A stretch of 64,000 bases of DNA, from NCBI GenBank assembly GCA_033558025.1, contig JAUCEF010000012.1:186001-250000 (forward strand). Direction: 5' to 3'. The position numbers were made by a program, and so were the translations under genes. The DNA comes from Phytophthora sp. 'mugwort'. Taxonomy: Eukaryota > Oomycota > Peronosporomycetes > Peronosporales > Peronosporaceae. Numbering within the stretch: the first letter of the stretch is position 1; the number at the start of each line of letters is the position of its first letter. Below are positions 44,422 through 56,220 of the stretch, piece by piece. The notes beneath the pieces were generated by a model that was not told where the DNA came from, did no database searches, and saw only the letters and a list, made by a program, of their open reading frames with translations.

Positions 44422-46249
44422 TGACGTCTGATTCCAGCTGGACTTGTCCAGATCCTTTTTTGCGTTATGCTACCCGTAGCAGGCGTTTCGCGCTTCCTTG
44501 TCAAATGCGATAGTGAGCTACGAGCACCACTACATTCCGCCTTGAAGAGTGTCTTCTTAGGCGCCACCGCCACGAGGACAGGCAAAACCAAGCTGCGCAA
44601 GTAGCCCGCGCAGATGAGCCACGTACGAGTATTTTGTGGCATACTAATGGTTTGCAGCCCACTTGCTGAACCGACAAAAGTTTGATGTCCAAAAACCGGA
44701 GAATTATAATCTGAAACGTTGGTACGATTCGAAGCCTACACTCTGACAAATTACAGGTGGCTATGCAAGTAACCAGTAATTATAGCTGCTATACAAATGC
44801 AATAGGTTTTTATGATGTTTTTGGTATGCAAAGCGATTCGCTGGAAACACTCACGACTCGAGATTCTCGCCATCCTCTGTAATGAATAAGGTGCTGCTGC
44901 GACGTACGGAATAAAGCAGATGAGCTCTCGCCCGACAACAGCAATGAGTGCGGACGGATGAGTCCGAGCATTTAGGCTCTACAGGCCGAAGTCAACATAT
45001 TGATCAGCCTGTATTTTTTTTCAGGTATTTTTAGCAGCACGAGTAAGCATTTGCACGATTCCTCAAAGTACCATCATTAGTCACATTTTGCCCCGAATAA
45101 GATGAAACAAGGTCGCGCACTGAAATGAAGCCAGAATCGACTTAATCACAGGTAATCGCCCCACCAGATCAGCGGGCGAGCCCGGCTAGGCAAATAGCAG
45201 GCATTGCATGAAGCGTTGGTCTTTTTGCAGCGGCGGCCTGCTCCATGGCGAGGTTGTGACATCATCACTGTTGGATACTGATGGCAATTGCTGGATGACA
45301 GCAACCTTACCTCATTGCGGCAGCAGCACACTGGCCGCAACTAGCATCACCGAAATATGAGCACTAAACAAGTGCATCTAACCTTCGACCTGGCTGACGC
45401 ACGCGTACGGGGCCACTGTTTCGCCGACGGTCATCCCGCCACCGTCAGCTTGCACGCAGCAACGTTGCGTCGTCATTAGCGACAGCCGCTGGGTGATCTC
45501 GTGGGCAGGGCGCTTCAAGACGGTGGTGATGGAGCCCGACTGGACGGATCTGTACATACGGACCTGTAATAAAGTCCAGGACTAAGCTTTATGTTGACGT
45601 CAACTATTGATACAGACCTCGTATTTTTTGAGCGAGTTGCATCTGGCGCGATCCGCCTTTTACTGTTAATATGCATCGGGATAATAGCTGGTGATGACAA
45701 TGGCAGCAATGGCGTCGGCATGGACACCGTTGCATTTCGCGCGGAAACCGCCAGTTGGAATTTCCAAGTATTACGTATTGCACTGATCTGAAATTTATCC
45801 ATATTTTGCCACAGATTTCGCGGCCACAGTATCCCTTGTTCCAAATACCAATACAAAAACTCTCTAGTTAGCTAAAGATGCCGATGACGTACGGAACTCA
45901 TTTGTAGTTGACTCTCTGGTCACCGAAGCTCAAACAGTGGCAAGCAAAATTCGCAAAAGGCACGGTTAAACCCATGGAACTATGCTCCAGGCCGCATAAT
46001 TCTCTATCATGTTTTTTCTACTTGACACGTGATTTGACTATTGTTGCTTCCAGGAACGATAACACCATTTCAACTTTAGGAGTCGAAAAGAAAGTCAATA
46101 TGTCAGAAGGTAAGAACGTTCCGATATCTAAATTCGATACATTGAAAATATAATCTTGTGTAGGACCCGCCGAACAACTGGATGCCAGTGCAGAAGGCTC
46201 GCCGACTGAAAGCCGCTAACTGCTCAATTTCGACCTCAAGCACCTAGCC
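44422..46249. other. Intergenic, no recognised gene
   Basis: Contains a minus frame at 45515-45856 (113 codons) and a plus frame at 45591-45791, which are shadows of each other and unassigned. A ribozyme-like string near 44950-44990 was considered and rejected. Confidence 0.4.
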
Positions 46250-46457
46250 TGTAACGGGGTTACATGAAGAGTGCCAAGTCACTCTTCAGAGCAGGTGTAC
46301 CAAAGTACACTAAGTGATGTAGCTAAACATCACTATGACGTCGACGGTGATGACGTCATGAATAGGTATCACATATATGGTACAAAGACTTCAGAGCCAC
46401 TCAATAGGATAACATCTAGGGAACTTTATAGGTGACTAATAGTTAGTATGTAGACGC
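46250..46457 (+). repeat. Gypsy 2 5' LTR, left part
   Basis: Matches the first part of the 3' LTR (56410-56612), with shared blocks such as CATCACTATGACGTCGACGG and CAGAGCCACTCAATAGGATA. The interrupted copy continues at 48992. Confidence 0.93.
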
Positions 46458-46461
46458 TTAA

Positions 46462-48815
46462 CCCTTTGAGGAGGCGGATTTATTCTGTATCCTACAGAAC
46501 AAGGGAAACACTTGAATAAAGTATGCACCTTTCTTGCCAGACTTTTATCTATTGCAAGCCGATCGCCATTGTTGCGTGACAAAAACATTGCGTCGAGACC
46601 ACCAGCTGGCCATTTTGGAGGCTCCCCTTTGCTAGAAGTTGATTTGCTGACATCATCAAACCTGTAATAATGAATTCCTCCTTCATCCCGATGCCGCATG
46701 AGGTTGGAGAACGAGTGGCCGTCGTAGGTTGAGCACAAGTTCGCCCACAAACCTTTCGGCCTTTTCTACATAGTTCTTCTTCTACTTCTTCTAGTCTAGA
46801 ACTGGTCGAAAACACTAGTTCTTCTTATACTCTTCTAGTCTAGAACTGGCCGAAAAGTTGGTGCGCGACATACTACAACAAGGAATAAAGGCCATCACTA
46901 ACGAGGATTGCTAGTAGCTGTTATCAGTCTCTTTCTCTTCTTCCCTTGCTCGACACGTTTGCGTTTGCGGAACCGGATGCGCTTTTGTAGATGCTGAGGG
47001 ATCACCGTGCCGTTGATCCATGTGCGATACCAGATCTGGCTGCAGTCATCTCATTGCCAGTCTCCTGACGACGAACGCGGTTGCACAGCGGGACGTACCC
47101 TCCGTGCTGGCCAGTATACTTTGACAGAAAAAGTCATGTATGCCTTTGTGCCGTATCGATGCGACTTGTCCTTCTTGAAAACGCGGACAGAGTTGAACTT
47201 GGTTCGATTGGGTATAGTCCCTTGTCAAAGTTGATCCGGGGGCCCATTCGAATATCAAAACGTGCTATCCAGAACTTGCAGCACGGGCCTCACTTGTCAG
47301 GCTTTATCTCTTGGGCGGTGTCAGTGGGCTTGCTGGCAAAGTGCAAGTAGCGCATCACAGTCTTGAAGCGGTCGCGCGACATATATCTTCCAAACGTGCC
47401 GCGTGGTACAGCACCATCTTCAGATGTTGCCCACTGCTTATCCAAGCCATCGACATGACAGCATAGTGATCGGGCTATCAGAAGCCCAACCACGTGGAGA
47501 ATTTCATGAGCCTGGATTGGCTTCGTCCGACGTAGTTTTTCCACGAGTTCTTCGAGAGGTTGCACGCTCTTGGAGGGGTCCTTGGCATGATCTTGAAGCT
47601 GTTTGGCACGAATCTGCTCGCCGATAGCCTGAATTGAGTTCTTTCGATAGTCTGACGCTGCAATATGGAACCAGAGTTTCTTCGTAACAAAGTAGAACAG
47701 CAGGCCCAGCGGAGAGCCACCAAATGCTGCAGCGGACTGTTGAGCCCCAAGACCCGCTGTACAAGTCGTCAGCACCATCCAGTTGAAGCTGATCTTTATT
47801 GATAACAATATAGAGTAACGGAACAGCAGTTAGCAAATCGGTGCTTATACAGAACAGTTCATTCTGTAAAGTACAGAATTATAGAGTTGGCGTAAAAGTA
47901 TTCTGTAGCTTACAGACTTACCCGAATGGGCTTCAAAGATATCAAGCCCGAAGTCGCCATCTTGCGCATCGCATCATCATTTCATCATCTGACTCCACAT
48001 CACTTTCGTAGTCATGCGAGAGTGCCTCCAAAGCATCACTATTTGACTCGATTTCGTCTTCAACAGGAGAGGAAGGTCGCTAACGTTCAAGTCGTCGTCT
48101 GGTACGAGGCCAAGCAAGTTCTCGGCTCGCATTGCATGATAAATTGATCGTTATCAACCACGTTAATTGTAGCTGTCTCCGAGGCAACCAGCGGGAGGTT
48201 GTCATCGTCTTCACTTGTGTCAGCAATTCCACTAGGTGTACTGGCTAGAGCAGGAAGCGAATCCGGCGTCCCAACAAGAGCGGTGGTTGAGCTGGCTTTA
48301 CCACTCGGCGTAGATGACGCAACAGCGTAGCAGCAGGAGAGCTGCTCTCAGGACAACGTGCAGTAGTATCTGGTGCATGCGACTCGTTACCGCTTGATGC
48401 GGAAGGCTGAGGAGGTTGAGCACCAGCTGCAGCGTATGAAGCCAACTCCCCGAAAGGTAGAGGACGCCCGAATCCGGTAGTTGAAGGATTCCAGTCTTGC
48501 GCCCGTGAGTCATAAGTTCTTCTTCGCCTATATTCTAACACAGTTAGTACATCGAAGCGTTCACTCGTATCAAGCAAACGTACCAACAAAGTAATCTTCA
48601 CCGTGTCTGTAGCTATCGAGGCGGCCCTTCACGCACGGCTTCACGTAGGTGTAGTGGCGGCTCAAGCCTTTCGGCCTGCGCGATCTCCATCCCGCTGCAC
48701 TGAGCTCACGCCACAGTTCCTTGAAGGTCTTCTCATCCGGCCGATTCATTTTCCTGAAATGAAAGGCGGGGGAGAGGGAACCTCTCGCAGTTTTATACTC
48801 CTTTTTGTTGCTCAC
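46462..48815 (-). pseudogene. piggyBac (DDE_Tnp_1_7) transposase
   Basis: N-terminus near 48750: MNRPDEKTFKELWRELSAAG then GWRSRRPKGLSRHYTYVKPC, a conserved block of oomycete piggyBac-like proteins. A Ser/Pro-rich stretch follows at 48245-48600. A good 172-codon frame at 47290-47808 includes TFGRYMSRDRFKTVMRYLHF, the start of the catalytic domain. Downstream frames hold WAPGSTLTRDY and RHKGIHDFFCQS near 47130-47255, and a late block VSKSTSSKGEPPKWPAGGLD near 46600-46660. The middle of the catalytic domain, including later Asp residues, is missing and frames are broken. Confidence 0.85.
46773..46857. repeat. Tandem duplication of about 42 bp
   Basis: Two adjacent copies end in TCTAGTCTAGAACTGG followed by YCGAAAA, preceded by TTCTTCTAC or TTCTTATAC repeats. 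Located inside the piggyBac relic; probably replication slippage. Confidence 0.75.
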
Positions 48816-48991
48816 AGAAACTCCCTGTCTATCTCACCTGCATAGATCGTTCTTGATGCGAACCCACAACCTCCTGTTATACAAATAAATCTCTATATGC
48901 CGCATTTGGTACTCAATACAACTTTCCGGGATATAATGTCCTGCATAATTCCAAATTCTGTATTATACAGAGTACCGTCCTCAAGGGTTAA

Positions 48992-49142
48992 AAGGGTCAC
49001 CTATAAATATATTCAATTTTAATTCTACCTAATTTTGATAACAGTCTGACAGGCCAGGGACTAGTGAACTGCCGTTTACTGAGAGTTTGTATACTCTCCG
49101 AAAGTCACACTTCCTGTGCGCAAGGTGTTGTGTGCCCCGTCA
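48992..49142 (+). repeat. Gypsy 2 5' LTR, right part
   Basis: Matches 56620-56772 of the 3' LTR (for example AGGCCAGGGACTAGTGAACT and CTGTGCGCAAGGTGTTGTGT). Directly after it TGGTAGCACTTG at 49147-49158 is a candidate tRNA primer-binding site; the tRNA was not identified. Confidence 0.92.
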
Positions 49143-49212
49143 CACTTGGTAGCACTTGTAGTCAATCCACGCCTAGGCGGGTTACTACCTAAAACCTCTG
49201 GGTCCTAGCAAC

Positions 49213-50230
49213 ATGGACCGGAATGAGTTTCCTCATCTGAACGAATCACAGTTCGAGTCCGTTTGTAAGATGACCGGCACCTTTGGAATGGATGCCTTGG
49301 CAGCTTGGCTTCGTCAACGCAAGTTGAGCAGGTCGAACGCGGTCACGCGTTCGACATGTATGAGCGGGGGCTCATCGAACATGTTCGGACTCCCTGCAAG
49401 TTCCGGCCGCAGAACCGAAACCGGTCTATCCCAAGCCGTTAAGGTTGAAGGTAAACCCTTATGAAGGGAAGGAAGATGAAAACCTTCACTACTGTGTGCG
49501 AGAGATAAAGCTCGCAATGGATGCGGCTCTCATCTCTTCGGAGCACCTCCAAGTGGCTTTCGCCCTATCCAACCTTAGCGGGCGTGCAAAGAGTTGGGCG
49601 TATACGCGGGAAGCGGCAACGCCTGGATGTTTCGCATCCTGGGCTCAGCTGTGTGAACAGCTTAGAGTCGTGTTCCACCCGGCGAACTATGAGTACCGCC
49701 AGCGGTCACGCTTCCTGTCATGTAAACGTGGAAGACGTGAGCTGCACAAATACATCCAGGAGATGCGGGTGCTCACCGCATCCCCCGTGGGAAACCCACT
49801 CCATGAACACATAAACAAAGTGACGGTGTTCATGGACGGCCTAAGGGTAGGCCCGGCCCGCACCCAGCTATTTCGGGAGCAGGCCAATACTCTGGAAGAG
49901 GCGATCCAAGTCGCCCTCTAAGTGGAGTACAGTCATCGCCAGGCGCGCACGCCGGCGGCGATGTTGCCAGGGCTACGACACCAAGTCGCGGGTCCCCAAA
50001 GCGGGCCAGTTCCCATGGAACTTGGGCTCGCCAAGCAGCATAATATTCGCTGCTATAGCTGGGGTAATCTAGGACACATGCCACGTGCCTGTCCTGGGGG
50101 GGGGACAACGAAAACGTTTCCCTCCCAAGCCCATAGCGCTCAAGGGTCGCTGGCAAAGACCGCGACCTCATGGGCAGGGGAACGCAGGACACCACTAGGG
50201 GCGGGGCGCCCTACTGGGAATATTTAAGTC
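49213..50230 (+). pseudogene. Gypsy 2 gag
   Basis: ATG 49213 (MDRNEFPHLNESQFESVCKM), shift at about 49455 to VNPYEGKEDENLHYCVREIK. The Retrotrans_gag core follows with FALSNLSGRAKSWAYTREAA, WAQLCEQLRVVFHPANYEYR and YIQEMRVL up to a TAA at 49921. A zinc-knuckle-like CYSWGNLGHMPRAC near 50051-50092 follows, where the second Cys is Trp (TGG at 50060-50062). Gag packages the RNA in intact elements. Only a shift, one stop and the lost Cys separate it from a full frame. Confidence 0.85.
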
Positions 50231-50284
50231 TTCATGAGCGGTGCGCGGTGGCGGGCACCATGGCGACTTAGCCCCTGAGAGTCT

Positions 50285-50710
50285 TTGCACCCTCGAATTG
50301 AAGAAGGGCAGCGTTGGGCTGCTAGTATACACGTAAGTGTACGAGGATATACCCATCCCTTCCGAGTCTTGATAGACTCCGGGGGCGTCGAAGAACTTCG
50401 CACGCCGCCAGACTGTTGCGGAGAACAGCAACAAGTTGGCCGATGCTTTACGAGAAAGCAAAGGCAACGTGACATTGTCAGTACAACTGGCCGACGGAAC
50501 GGTGATTACCGTTCCCAAGATCCATGTGGATCTAGCTGTGAAGTTCGAGGACTTCGACCGCATGGAGCAGTTTACTGTCCTAGAGATGGGCAAGTATGAC
50601 TTGATCCTGGGCATGCCCTGGCTCGAGAAACATGAGCCGTGGATCGATTGGCGAAACAAAAAGCCATCGGGGCCAGCCGTCCCGCAGTTACTAGCAGAGC
50701 GTTGGTGAGT
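50285..50710 (+). pseudogene. Gypsy 2 retropepsin
   Basis: FRVLIDSGG near 50360-50386 holds the catalytic D-S-G. After a shift, LSVQLADGTVITVPKIHVDL and KYDLILGMPWLEKHEPWIDW near 50590-50650 complete the domain. Frame change near 50395. Confidence 0.85.
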
Positions 50711-51350
50711 CATGTTCCCACCTTTGCCAGGAACTGGGGCGTCCAAGGGGCGCCGGGATGCGAAAGCATCCAGTGAATTTTTGGGAGCCGCCGACGTATT
50801 GAGTGACGCCTTAGAAGCGGTGGCAGCAGAAGCTGCACCTGGTCGAGTGCGGCAGTCCTTACAGGATAGCCCTCGACCCCGCCGGAATCTAGATCGGCGG
50901 GTGAGGCTTCAAGAGTGGCGGTGCCCCGAGGCACCAACCAGGTGTAACCTAGGTCCACACCGCCAGACAGAAACTGGCGAGGAAGGCGCAGAATGCGCAT
51001 CCTGTGTGGATAACCTTGTTCCACATCAGGTCGCCCAGACCATAACTGAAGAAGAAGTGGCGGAATGCACTTCTTCTGTGGGTAACCATGTTCCATACGA
51101 AGCCCTAGAGGCTTTGGACGTCGTCAATGAAACGCCTAGACGTGGGGAACGAAGTACCACGTCACAGTCGCCATCGACGACATAAACGATACCGCAAATC
51201 GAGTCTGAAGTCATTTCAGACTGGAGTCGTTTCAAGCGACTCGGAACCCACGGTCCGGGTTCTTCCGACGCGGCCAGTCGAAGAGTGTTATCACATCCTT
51301 GACAGCTAGACCGGCCATCGGGTCAAGGGAGGCGGAATCCAGGAAAAGCA
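50711..51350 (+). other. Gypsy 2 spacer between protease and reverse transcriptase
   Basis: An open, hydrophilic frame (50712-51185) with repeated CxxxVDNLVPHQ- and SxVGNHVPYE-like units near 51000 and 51085. It corresponds to the acidic repetitive spacer of gypsy 1 (10560-11130). No catalytic motif. Confidence 0.6.
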
Positions 51351-51351
51351 T

Positions 51352-52330
51352 ATGCCAGTGGTGTCAGAGCTCCTGAACCTCGAAGAGTTGACGCCGACAG
51401 ATTTCCTGGTCGGCCTGAAGGCAGGAGAAATCGCGGATGTGGTAATCTTGAAGCAAGAGTCCAATCCGGAGGAATTGAATTCCTCCTCAGTTATGGACGA
51501 GGACGTCCTGGAGGCATTCCCCTCCCAGCGTTCCGCGCATTTGGGTTCTGAGATTCTCAAGAACCCGAAGGATCCAGTGTATCCTTTGATGAAGGAGTTC
51601 GAGGACGTGATGTCCAAGAATCCACCGTCTCAACTCCCACCAGATCGTAGGATCAGGCACGAGATCAATCTCGTGCCGGGCACAAAGTACTGTGTCACCA
51701 GACAATGGTCACTGCCGCGAGAGCAGTGCGAGGTCATTGATGCCTTCTTCGCCGCAAAGGCGACGGCAGGCATGGTGCGGGAATCGAAATCCCCGCACTC
51801 GACGTCAACTTTTGCGTTAGGAAGCCGAACGGGAAGTGGCGTCCGGTTCATGCTTTTAGTAAGCCGAACAGCGCAACGGTGCCGGCCCAGACACCCATCC
51901 CGCGAAATGATGCGTTGTTAAACAACATCGCCGGGTGCGAGTTATACAGCGCCCTGGCTCTGATGAACGGATACTACCAGATCCTGAAGCGCGAGAGCGA
52001 CATCCCGCTCACCGCAGTGAGTGGCTTGTGATGCCACAGGACCTGTCTGACGACATCTTCGTCCATAGCCGTGCCGAGGGAGGCAAGACAGCTATGTAGG
52101 TGCATTTGGAGCACCTCCGTCGAGTGTTGGAGGTCATGAGAGCGAACAAGCTCTATGCCAACGTCGACCGGTGCGTCTTCGCGGCGCAAACGATCAAAGT
52201 ACTCGGTTGCTTCGTTAGCAATATCGGCGTTCGAGCCAACCCGGAGAAGGTCAAGGGAATTTCGGCTTGCAACGCCAAGGTCCCAGAAGGGCCTGAGGAA
52301 GTGGCTGGGCTTAGCCAACTACCTCCATAA
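51352..52330 (+). pseudogene. Gypsy 2 reverse transcriptase with internal deletion
   Basis: Long frame 51352-51921 with HEINLVPGTKYC and ESKSPHSTSTF, then a shift. YYQILKRESDIPLTAVS near 51970-52022 is followed almost at once by DDIFVHSRAEGG near 52050-52085. Gypsy 1 has about 40 residues between these blocks, so roughly 100 bases including the first part of the YxDD region are lost. The thumb block YANVDRCVFAAQTIKVLGCF follows at 52155-52215. Confidence 0.87.
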
Positions 52331-52900
52331 GTACAGCGAAGGGTAAGAGGGTCTGGCTAGACCCTTGTCGGATCTTCTGAAGAAGGATACCGACTGGCAC
52401 TGAGGGCGTGAGCACCAGGAAGCCTTTGACAATGTCAAGGCAAGCATACCGAAGGCGCCTGTCCTGGCACTGCCGGACGAGACGAAGCCGTTCAGCGTCG
52501 TCTGCGATGCATCCGATTTATGCAATCGGGTGTGCATTGCTGCAGCACGATGCAGCAGGATGTGAACGAGTGATCTCGTTTCAGGCCAGGCAGCTCAAGG
52601 TTGCCGAACGGAACTACCCCTTTCATGACAAGGAGCCGCTTGCCATGAGGTACGCCCTTGTCAAGTTCCGGGTGCATCTCCTGGGCTCACAGCCCTTTGT
52701 GATCTACACAGGTCACGCATCCTTACGGGTGGCGGCAAATTCGCCCCATCTGCCCAAAGGATGACGAGGTGGCTGTCCATTTACGCGAAATATAACTGCC
52801 ACATCAAGTACAAGCCTGACAAGCTCAACGTGCTTGCCGATGCGTTGTCACGCAGGCCGGACTATGAGCTGGCGAACATAAGTCGCGCCACGACCGATCT
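52331..52900 (+). pseudogene. Gypsy 2 RNase H
   Basis: Contains EHQEAFDNVKASIPKAPVLA near 52410-52470, KPFSVVCDASD with the catalytic Asp near 52486-52517, and FQARQLKVAERNYPFHDKEP near 52580-52640. The tail is HIKYKPDKLNVLADALSRRP near 52800-52858. One shift near 52520 and one near 52735. Confidence 0.82.
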
Positions 52901-53089
52901 GTATGATCAGATACGCATGGCGTATCGGGGCGATGAAGCCGTGGCACCTTTGGTGCGTTTCCTGGTCGCTGGCAAGGAAATCAAGACCGAGTGGCTCACG
53001 CCATGTCGTCAGAGAGCCCGGCTCCATCGATACGCGTGGGCCGATGCCTGCTCTACTATCGAGTGGATCCCCACAAAACCCCTCGGGTA

Positions 53090-54250
53090 GTCGTTCCAAT
53101 CGACGAGATCTCAAGTTTGCCATCCTACAGGAGGCGCACGATGCGCCGTCCAGCGGTCACTTGGGCCGCGAGAAGACCTTCCATCGGTCTGTCAGTACTT
53201 TTGGTGGGCCCACATGTACAAGTGGGCCGCACAGTTCGTGAAGACATATGAAACATGTCTGCGGGTGAAACCCGCCGGGCACGCCTCGGCTCCCTTGCAG
53301 AGCCTGCCCGTTCCAGCGGACTGCTGGAAGTCGATGAGTCTAGATTTCATCTTCGGACTTCCAGCCGACGGCCACGGAATCGCCGGTATCTTGGGGTTCG
53401 TGTGCCGTCTGAGCAAGATGGTGCGTCTTGCTCCGGTTAAAGACACAGGGACCGGGGAACAGGCTGCGAAGCAGTTCCTGGATGGCGTTTTCCGCCATCA
53501 TGGTCTGCCGGAGACAATTGTCTCGAACCGTGACCCGCAGTTTACCGCTGCGTTCTGGCGAACGCTGTTCCAACTACTTGGAACGAGGATGCACATGTCC
53601 ACTGCCGATCGTTCGCAAACGGATGGTCAGACGGAGCGTGTCAACCGGGTGCTTGAGGGCACTACGCAGTATCTGTGCGGAATCTCCTCGCAGTTGGTCA
53701 GAACGTCTGCCAATAGTTGAGTTTGAACTCAACAATGCGGTTCACACATAGGCCGGATATACCCGTTCTACCTGAATGGCTTACTCCATCCACGGATGCC
53801 GCTCACTTTCTTTTTTACGAGGCAGCCCCCCGTCTTCTGCTCTAAGTGGGGGAGAGGCTCGGAAAGCGCTTTCCTCCCGAGTGTCGGAGATGAGACCTGT
53901 TTCCTTTTGGAAACAAGTGGAGTATATTATAGACACCAGGCCGAGCGTAATCAGCCGTGTCCGTGATGCCATGACAGAGGCACAGGACAAACAAAAGGAG
54001 TACTCAGACAAACATGGAAGAGGAAATTTAAACGTGTTTAATGTGGGGGATTAATCCTACTAGATACTAGGAACCTACCACTCGCCACGTTAAGTTCCAT
54101 TGGGAGCAACAAACTGAAGCACCGCTTCATTGGACTCTTCGCGGTCCTGGCCAGGCATGGTGCGGCATATACCATTGAACTGCCTAAGCCGATGTCGACC
54201 CACCCGACGTTCTACGTGGGCCGTCTGAAGCGGTACCATGATCCGCAGGG
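53090..54250 (+). pseudogene. Gypsy 2 integrase
   Basis: HDAPSSGHLGREKTF near 53138-53182 and CLRVKPAGHA give the HHCC finger. The frame 53214-53720 holds SMSLDFIFGLPADG (first Asp), SNRDPQFTAAFW (second Asp) and RSQTDGQTERVNRV with the catalytic Glu near 53625. Then NVFNVGD near 54037 and LKHRFIGLFAVLARHG near 54115-54160 (GPY/F-like), and THPTFYVGRLKRY at 54198. Shifts after 53720. Confidence 0.87.
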
Positions 54251-54801
54251 CTCACAGGCCCCAGCTCTACAAAGCGAGGCTGCGACTCTCCTCTCTGAGC
54301 GCTCCATGAGCCAGAAGCCCAGATCCCTTGCGGTGCCGCGGAAGTGGCTCTATACGAAGGAACCCCGGCTGCATACGCCGAGTGTGAGCTATACCGATAC
54401 GGCAGGGAGTACGCAGGAGGCGCTCCAGCCTGGGGCACAGGTCGCAGAAGGTCCCAACGAGAGAGAACTCCCGTTAGACTCGGTCCAGGGACGCCCGAAA
54501 GGCAGCCAGACGTTGGGAAATCTCGTCCACGTCATTCGTATGACGGTCAACCCGTCCTTCACGGGCCGACAAGTCATCGGCCAGACGATTCACGTCGTCA
54601 CGAATCGGCCCAAGGACCCCAGCGCTCCCGGCCTGGGCGGCAGCATCCCCGCCCTCACCAAGTCCAAGCGCAATCGCAAGCGCAAGAACTCGACGACGAA
54701 GAGCGGTGTCTCAACGACCCAAGGTGGAGCCGAAGGTGGCACACCAGGTCCTGAGCTGGACCGGAGGGGCGGCGCCTCATACTCGTACTCGTTCGAGGGC
54801 A

Positions 54802-56220
54802 CTACCGCCTCTCCTCGACCGTAATGGGGAGACCCATAACCACTTGGAGCGTGTGCTCCAGGAGCGGCGCGTTCAGGGGAATCGCCAGCTCCGCGCGAAG
54901 TGGAGAGGATACTCGGAAGATGAGTACTCGTGGGAGGCTGTCGCGATCTGGGAACAGCGGCGGCTTCATAAGTAGTTCGGGCTTTCTTGCCCGAACGGGG
55001 TGTGGTCGTAGAGCCAAGACCATACCCGCGCTCATCATGACCGCTAGAAGCGGAATGCTTCTGCAGTTCTCGAGAGAGCTGCCGTATGCAACCTCATGGG
55101 CAAACCCAATATGCAGATCTCGGAGGTCAAAGATGACCTCCAGGGTGAGATCCTGTCGGAGAACCTCAAGTTGTCCTTTTGAACAGCGCGTAGCTGCCCA
55201 CTCCCCAAAGACGGTCTCGAGGGCCATCACGGCTGGATAGCCCCACACAGGTCGAAGTCCCGACCGGAGTTCTGGCTTCTTTCGCCGGCTCGTGAACTCC
55301 TTGAGCGGGATGTTGTGCGGTGCCAGGAGCACGCACCGAGCGATGATCACGTTCTGGAACAGGGGCTGCTTGGCCACCAGGTGGCGCTCATAAACGCCCC
55401 GAGAAGTGCGCCCGCCAAGAAGCACGCGAGGCGGCTGGAGCTGACCCATGTTGGCGTCGGCTCCGTGGGACTTCTCAGGAGGCAAGTACTCGGGAGCGTA
55501 AGGTGGCCCCCACGAACAGGTGAAGAGTACTTCACAGGCGACCGAGTCGCCGTGGCCTACACTCCCTTATGACGAGCAGCCTGGTACTCAGACTGATGCT
55601 CGTCGAGATCGTTGGATATCTCTCGGCCGATAGGGTCCTCTTCCTCCTCGTCGGAAGAAGAACTGAAGAGGCCCTTGTTCGTGAGCGTGAGGGTTCCATA
55701 CCCTTCACGCATCGAGAACTGGAAGCAGCTCGCCGCTTACGGCTAACTTCCAAGGCTGCTGTAGCCTTAGCAGCCTTGACGCGGGCAGTTGCCTCAGAGA
55801 GCGTCAAGTTCTTGACCGTAGAATGAGGTTTCTCTTCGTCCTCCTTTGGTGAGCGCGGGCTCCCCTGACGCTCGGACGTCTTCGACGCGTCGCCATCGTC
55901 GCCGTTAGGGCTAGAGAGCGGGGGTACGGGACCTAATCGAGTCCGACTGACTCGGGTCGCCGTCAGACCCCTTGACGAGCGGGATTTCGTTATCGCCACA
56001 GGACATGGGAGACTTGTCCGAGTCCTCCTAACAGTCCACTGAGGAGCTCAGGGTCCTCCTCAAGTGGTTCAGGTGCCTTGGGGGTCATCTTGGATGCCAC
56101 CTTGGTGGATCCCTTAGCGGCAGAGCCTTTGCTGGACGGCTTAAAGCTCTTAGCCTGCTGCTTGGAAGCAACAGGCTTGGCAGACGCTTTCGCACCGCTG
56201 CCAAACCGAGTCTTGGTCAT
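54802..56220 (-). CDS. Antisense open frames of gypsy 2, unassigned
   Basis: From ATG 56220 (MTKTRFGSGAKASAKP) the minus strand has three long frames in series (to 55990; 55532-55999; 54802-55485, about 227 codons). The first is Lys/Ser/Ala-rich; the last contains LKEFTSRRKKPELRSGLRPV and LEVIFDLRDLHIGFAHEVAY. It overlaps the chromodomain on the other strand at its end. Gypsy 1 has frames in the same place. No family recognised. Confidence 0.5.
54820..54975 (+). pseudogene. Gypsy 2 chromodomain
   Basis: The frame reads HLERVLQERRVQGNRQLRAK, then WRGYSEDEYSWEAV, then EQRRLHK and a stop. This is a recognisable chromodomain (VExIL..R...G...YLVKWxGY....TWE). It marks the element as a chromovirus-type gypsy. 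Confidence 0.82.

Larger units (their letters stand above)
46458..48991 (-). mobile_element. piggyBac-like element with TTAA duplication
   Basis: TTAA occurs at 46458-46461 and 48988-48991. Inside, the ends are CCCTTTGAGGAGGCGG (left) and, as reverse complement of the right end, CCCTTGAGGACGG. TTAA target and CCC ends are diagnostic for piggyBac. The transposase is on the minus strand. Subterminal ATTCTGTA...TACAG palindromes occur at 46481-46500, 47856-47875 and 48956-48972. The insertion splits the 5' LTR of gypsy 2, so it is younger than that element. Confidence 0.92.

Noticed and set aside
44950..44992. Hammerhead-ribozyme-like string (GGATGAGTCCGAG ... GGCCGAAGTC)
   Set aside because: The core should read CTGATGA and GAAA; both are altered here (CGGATGA and GAAG) and stem II does not pair well.
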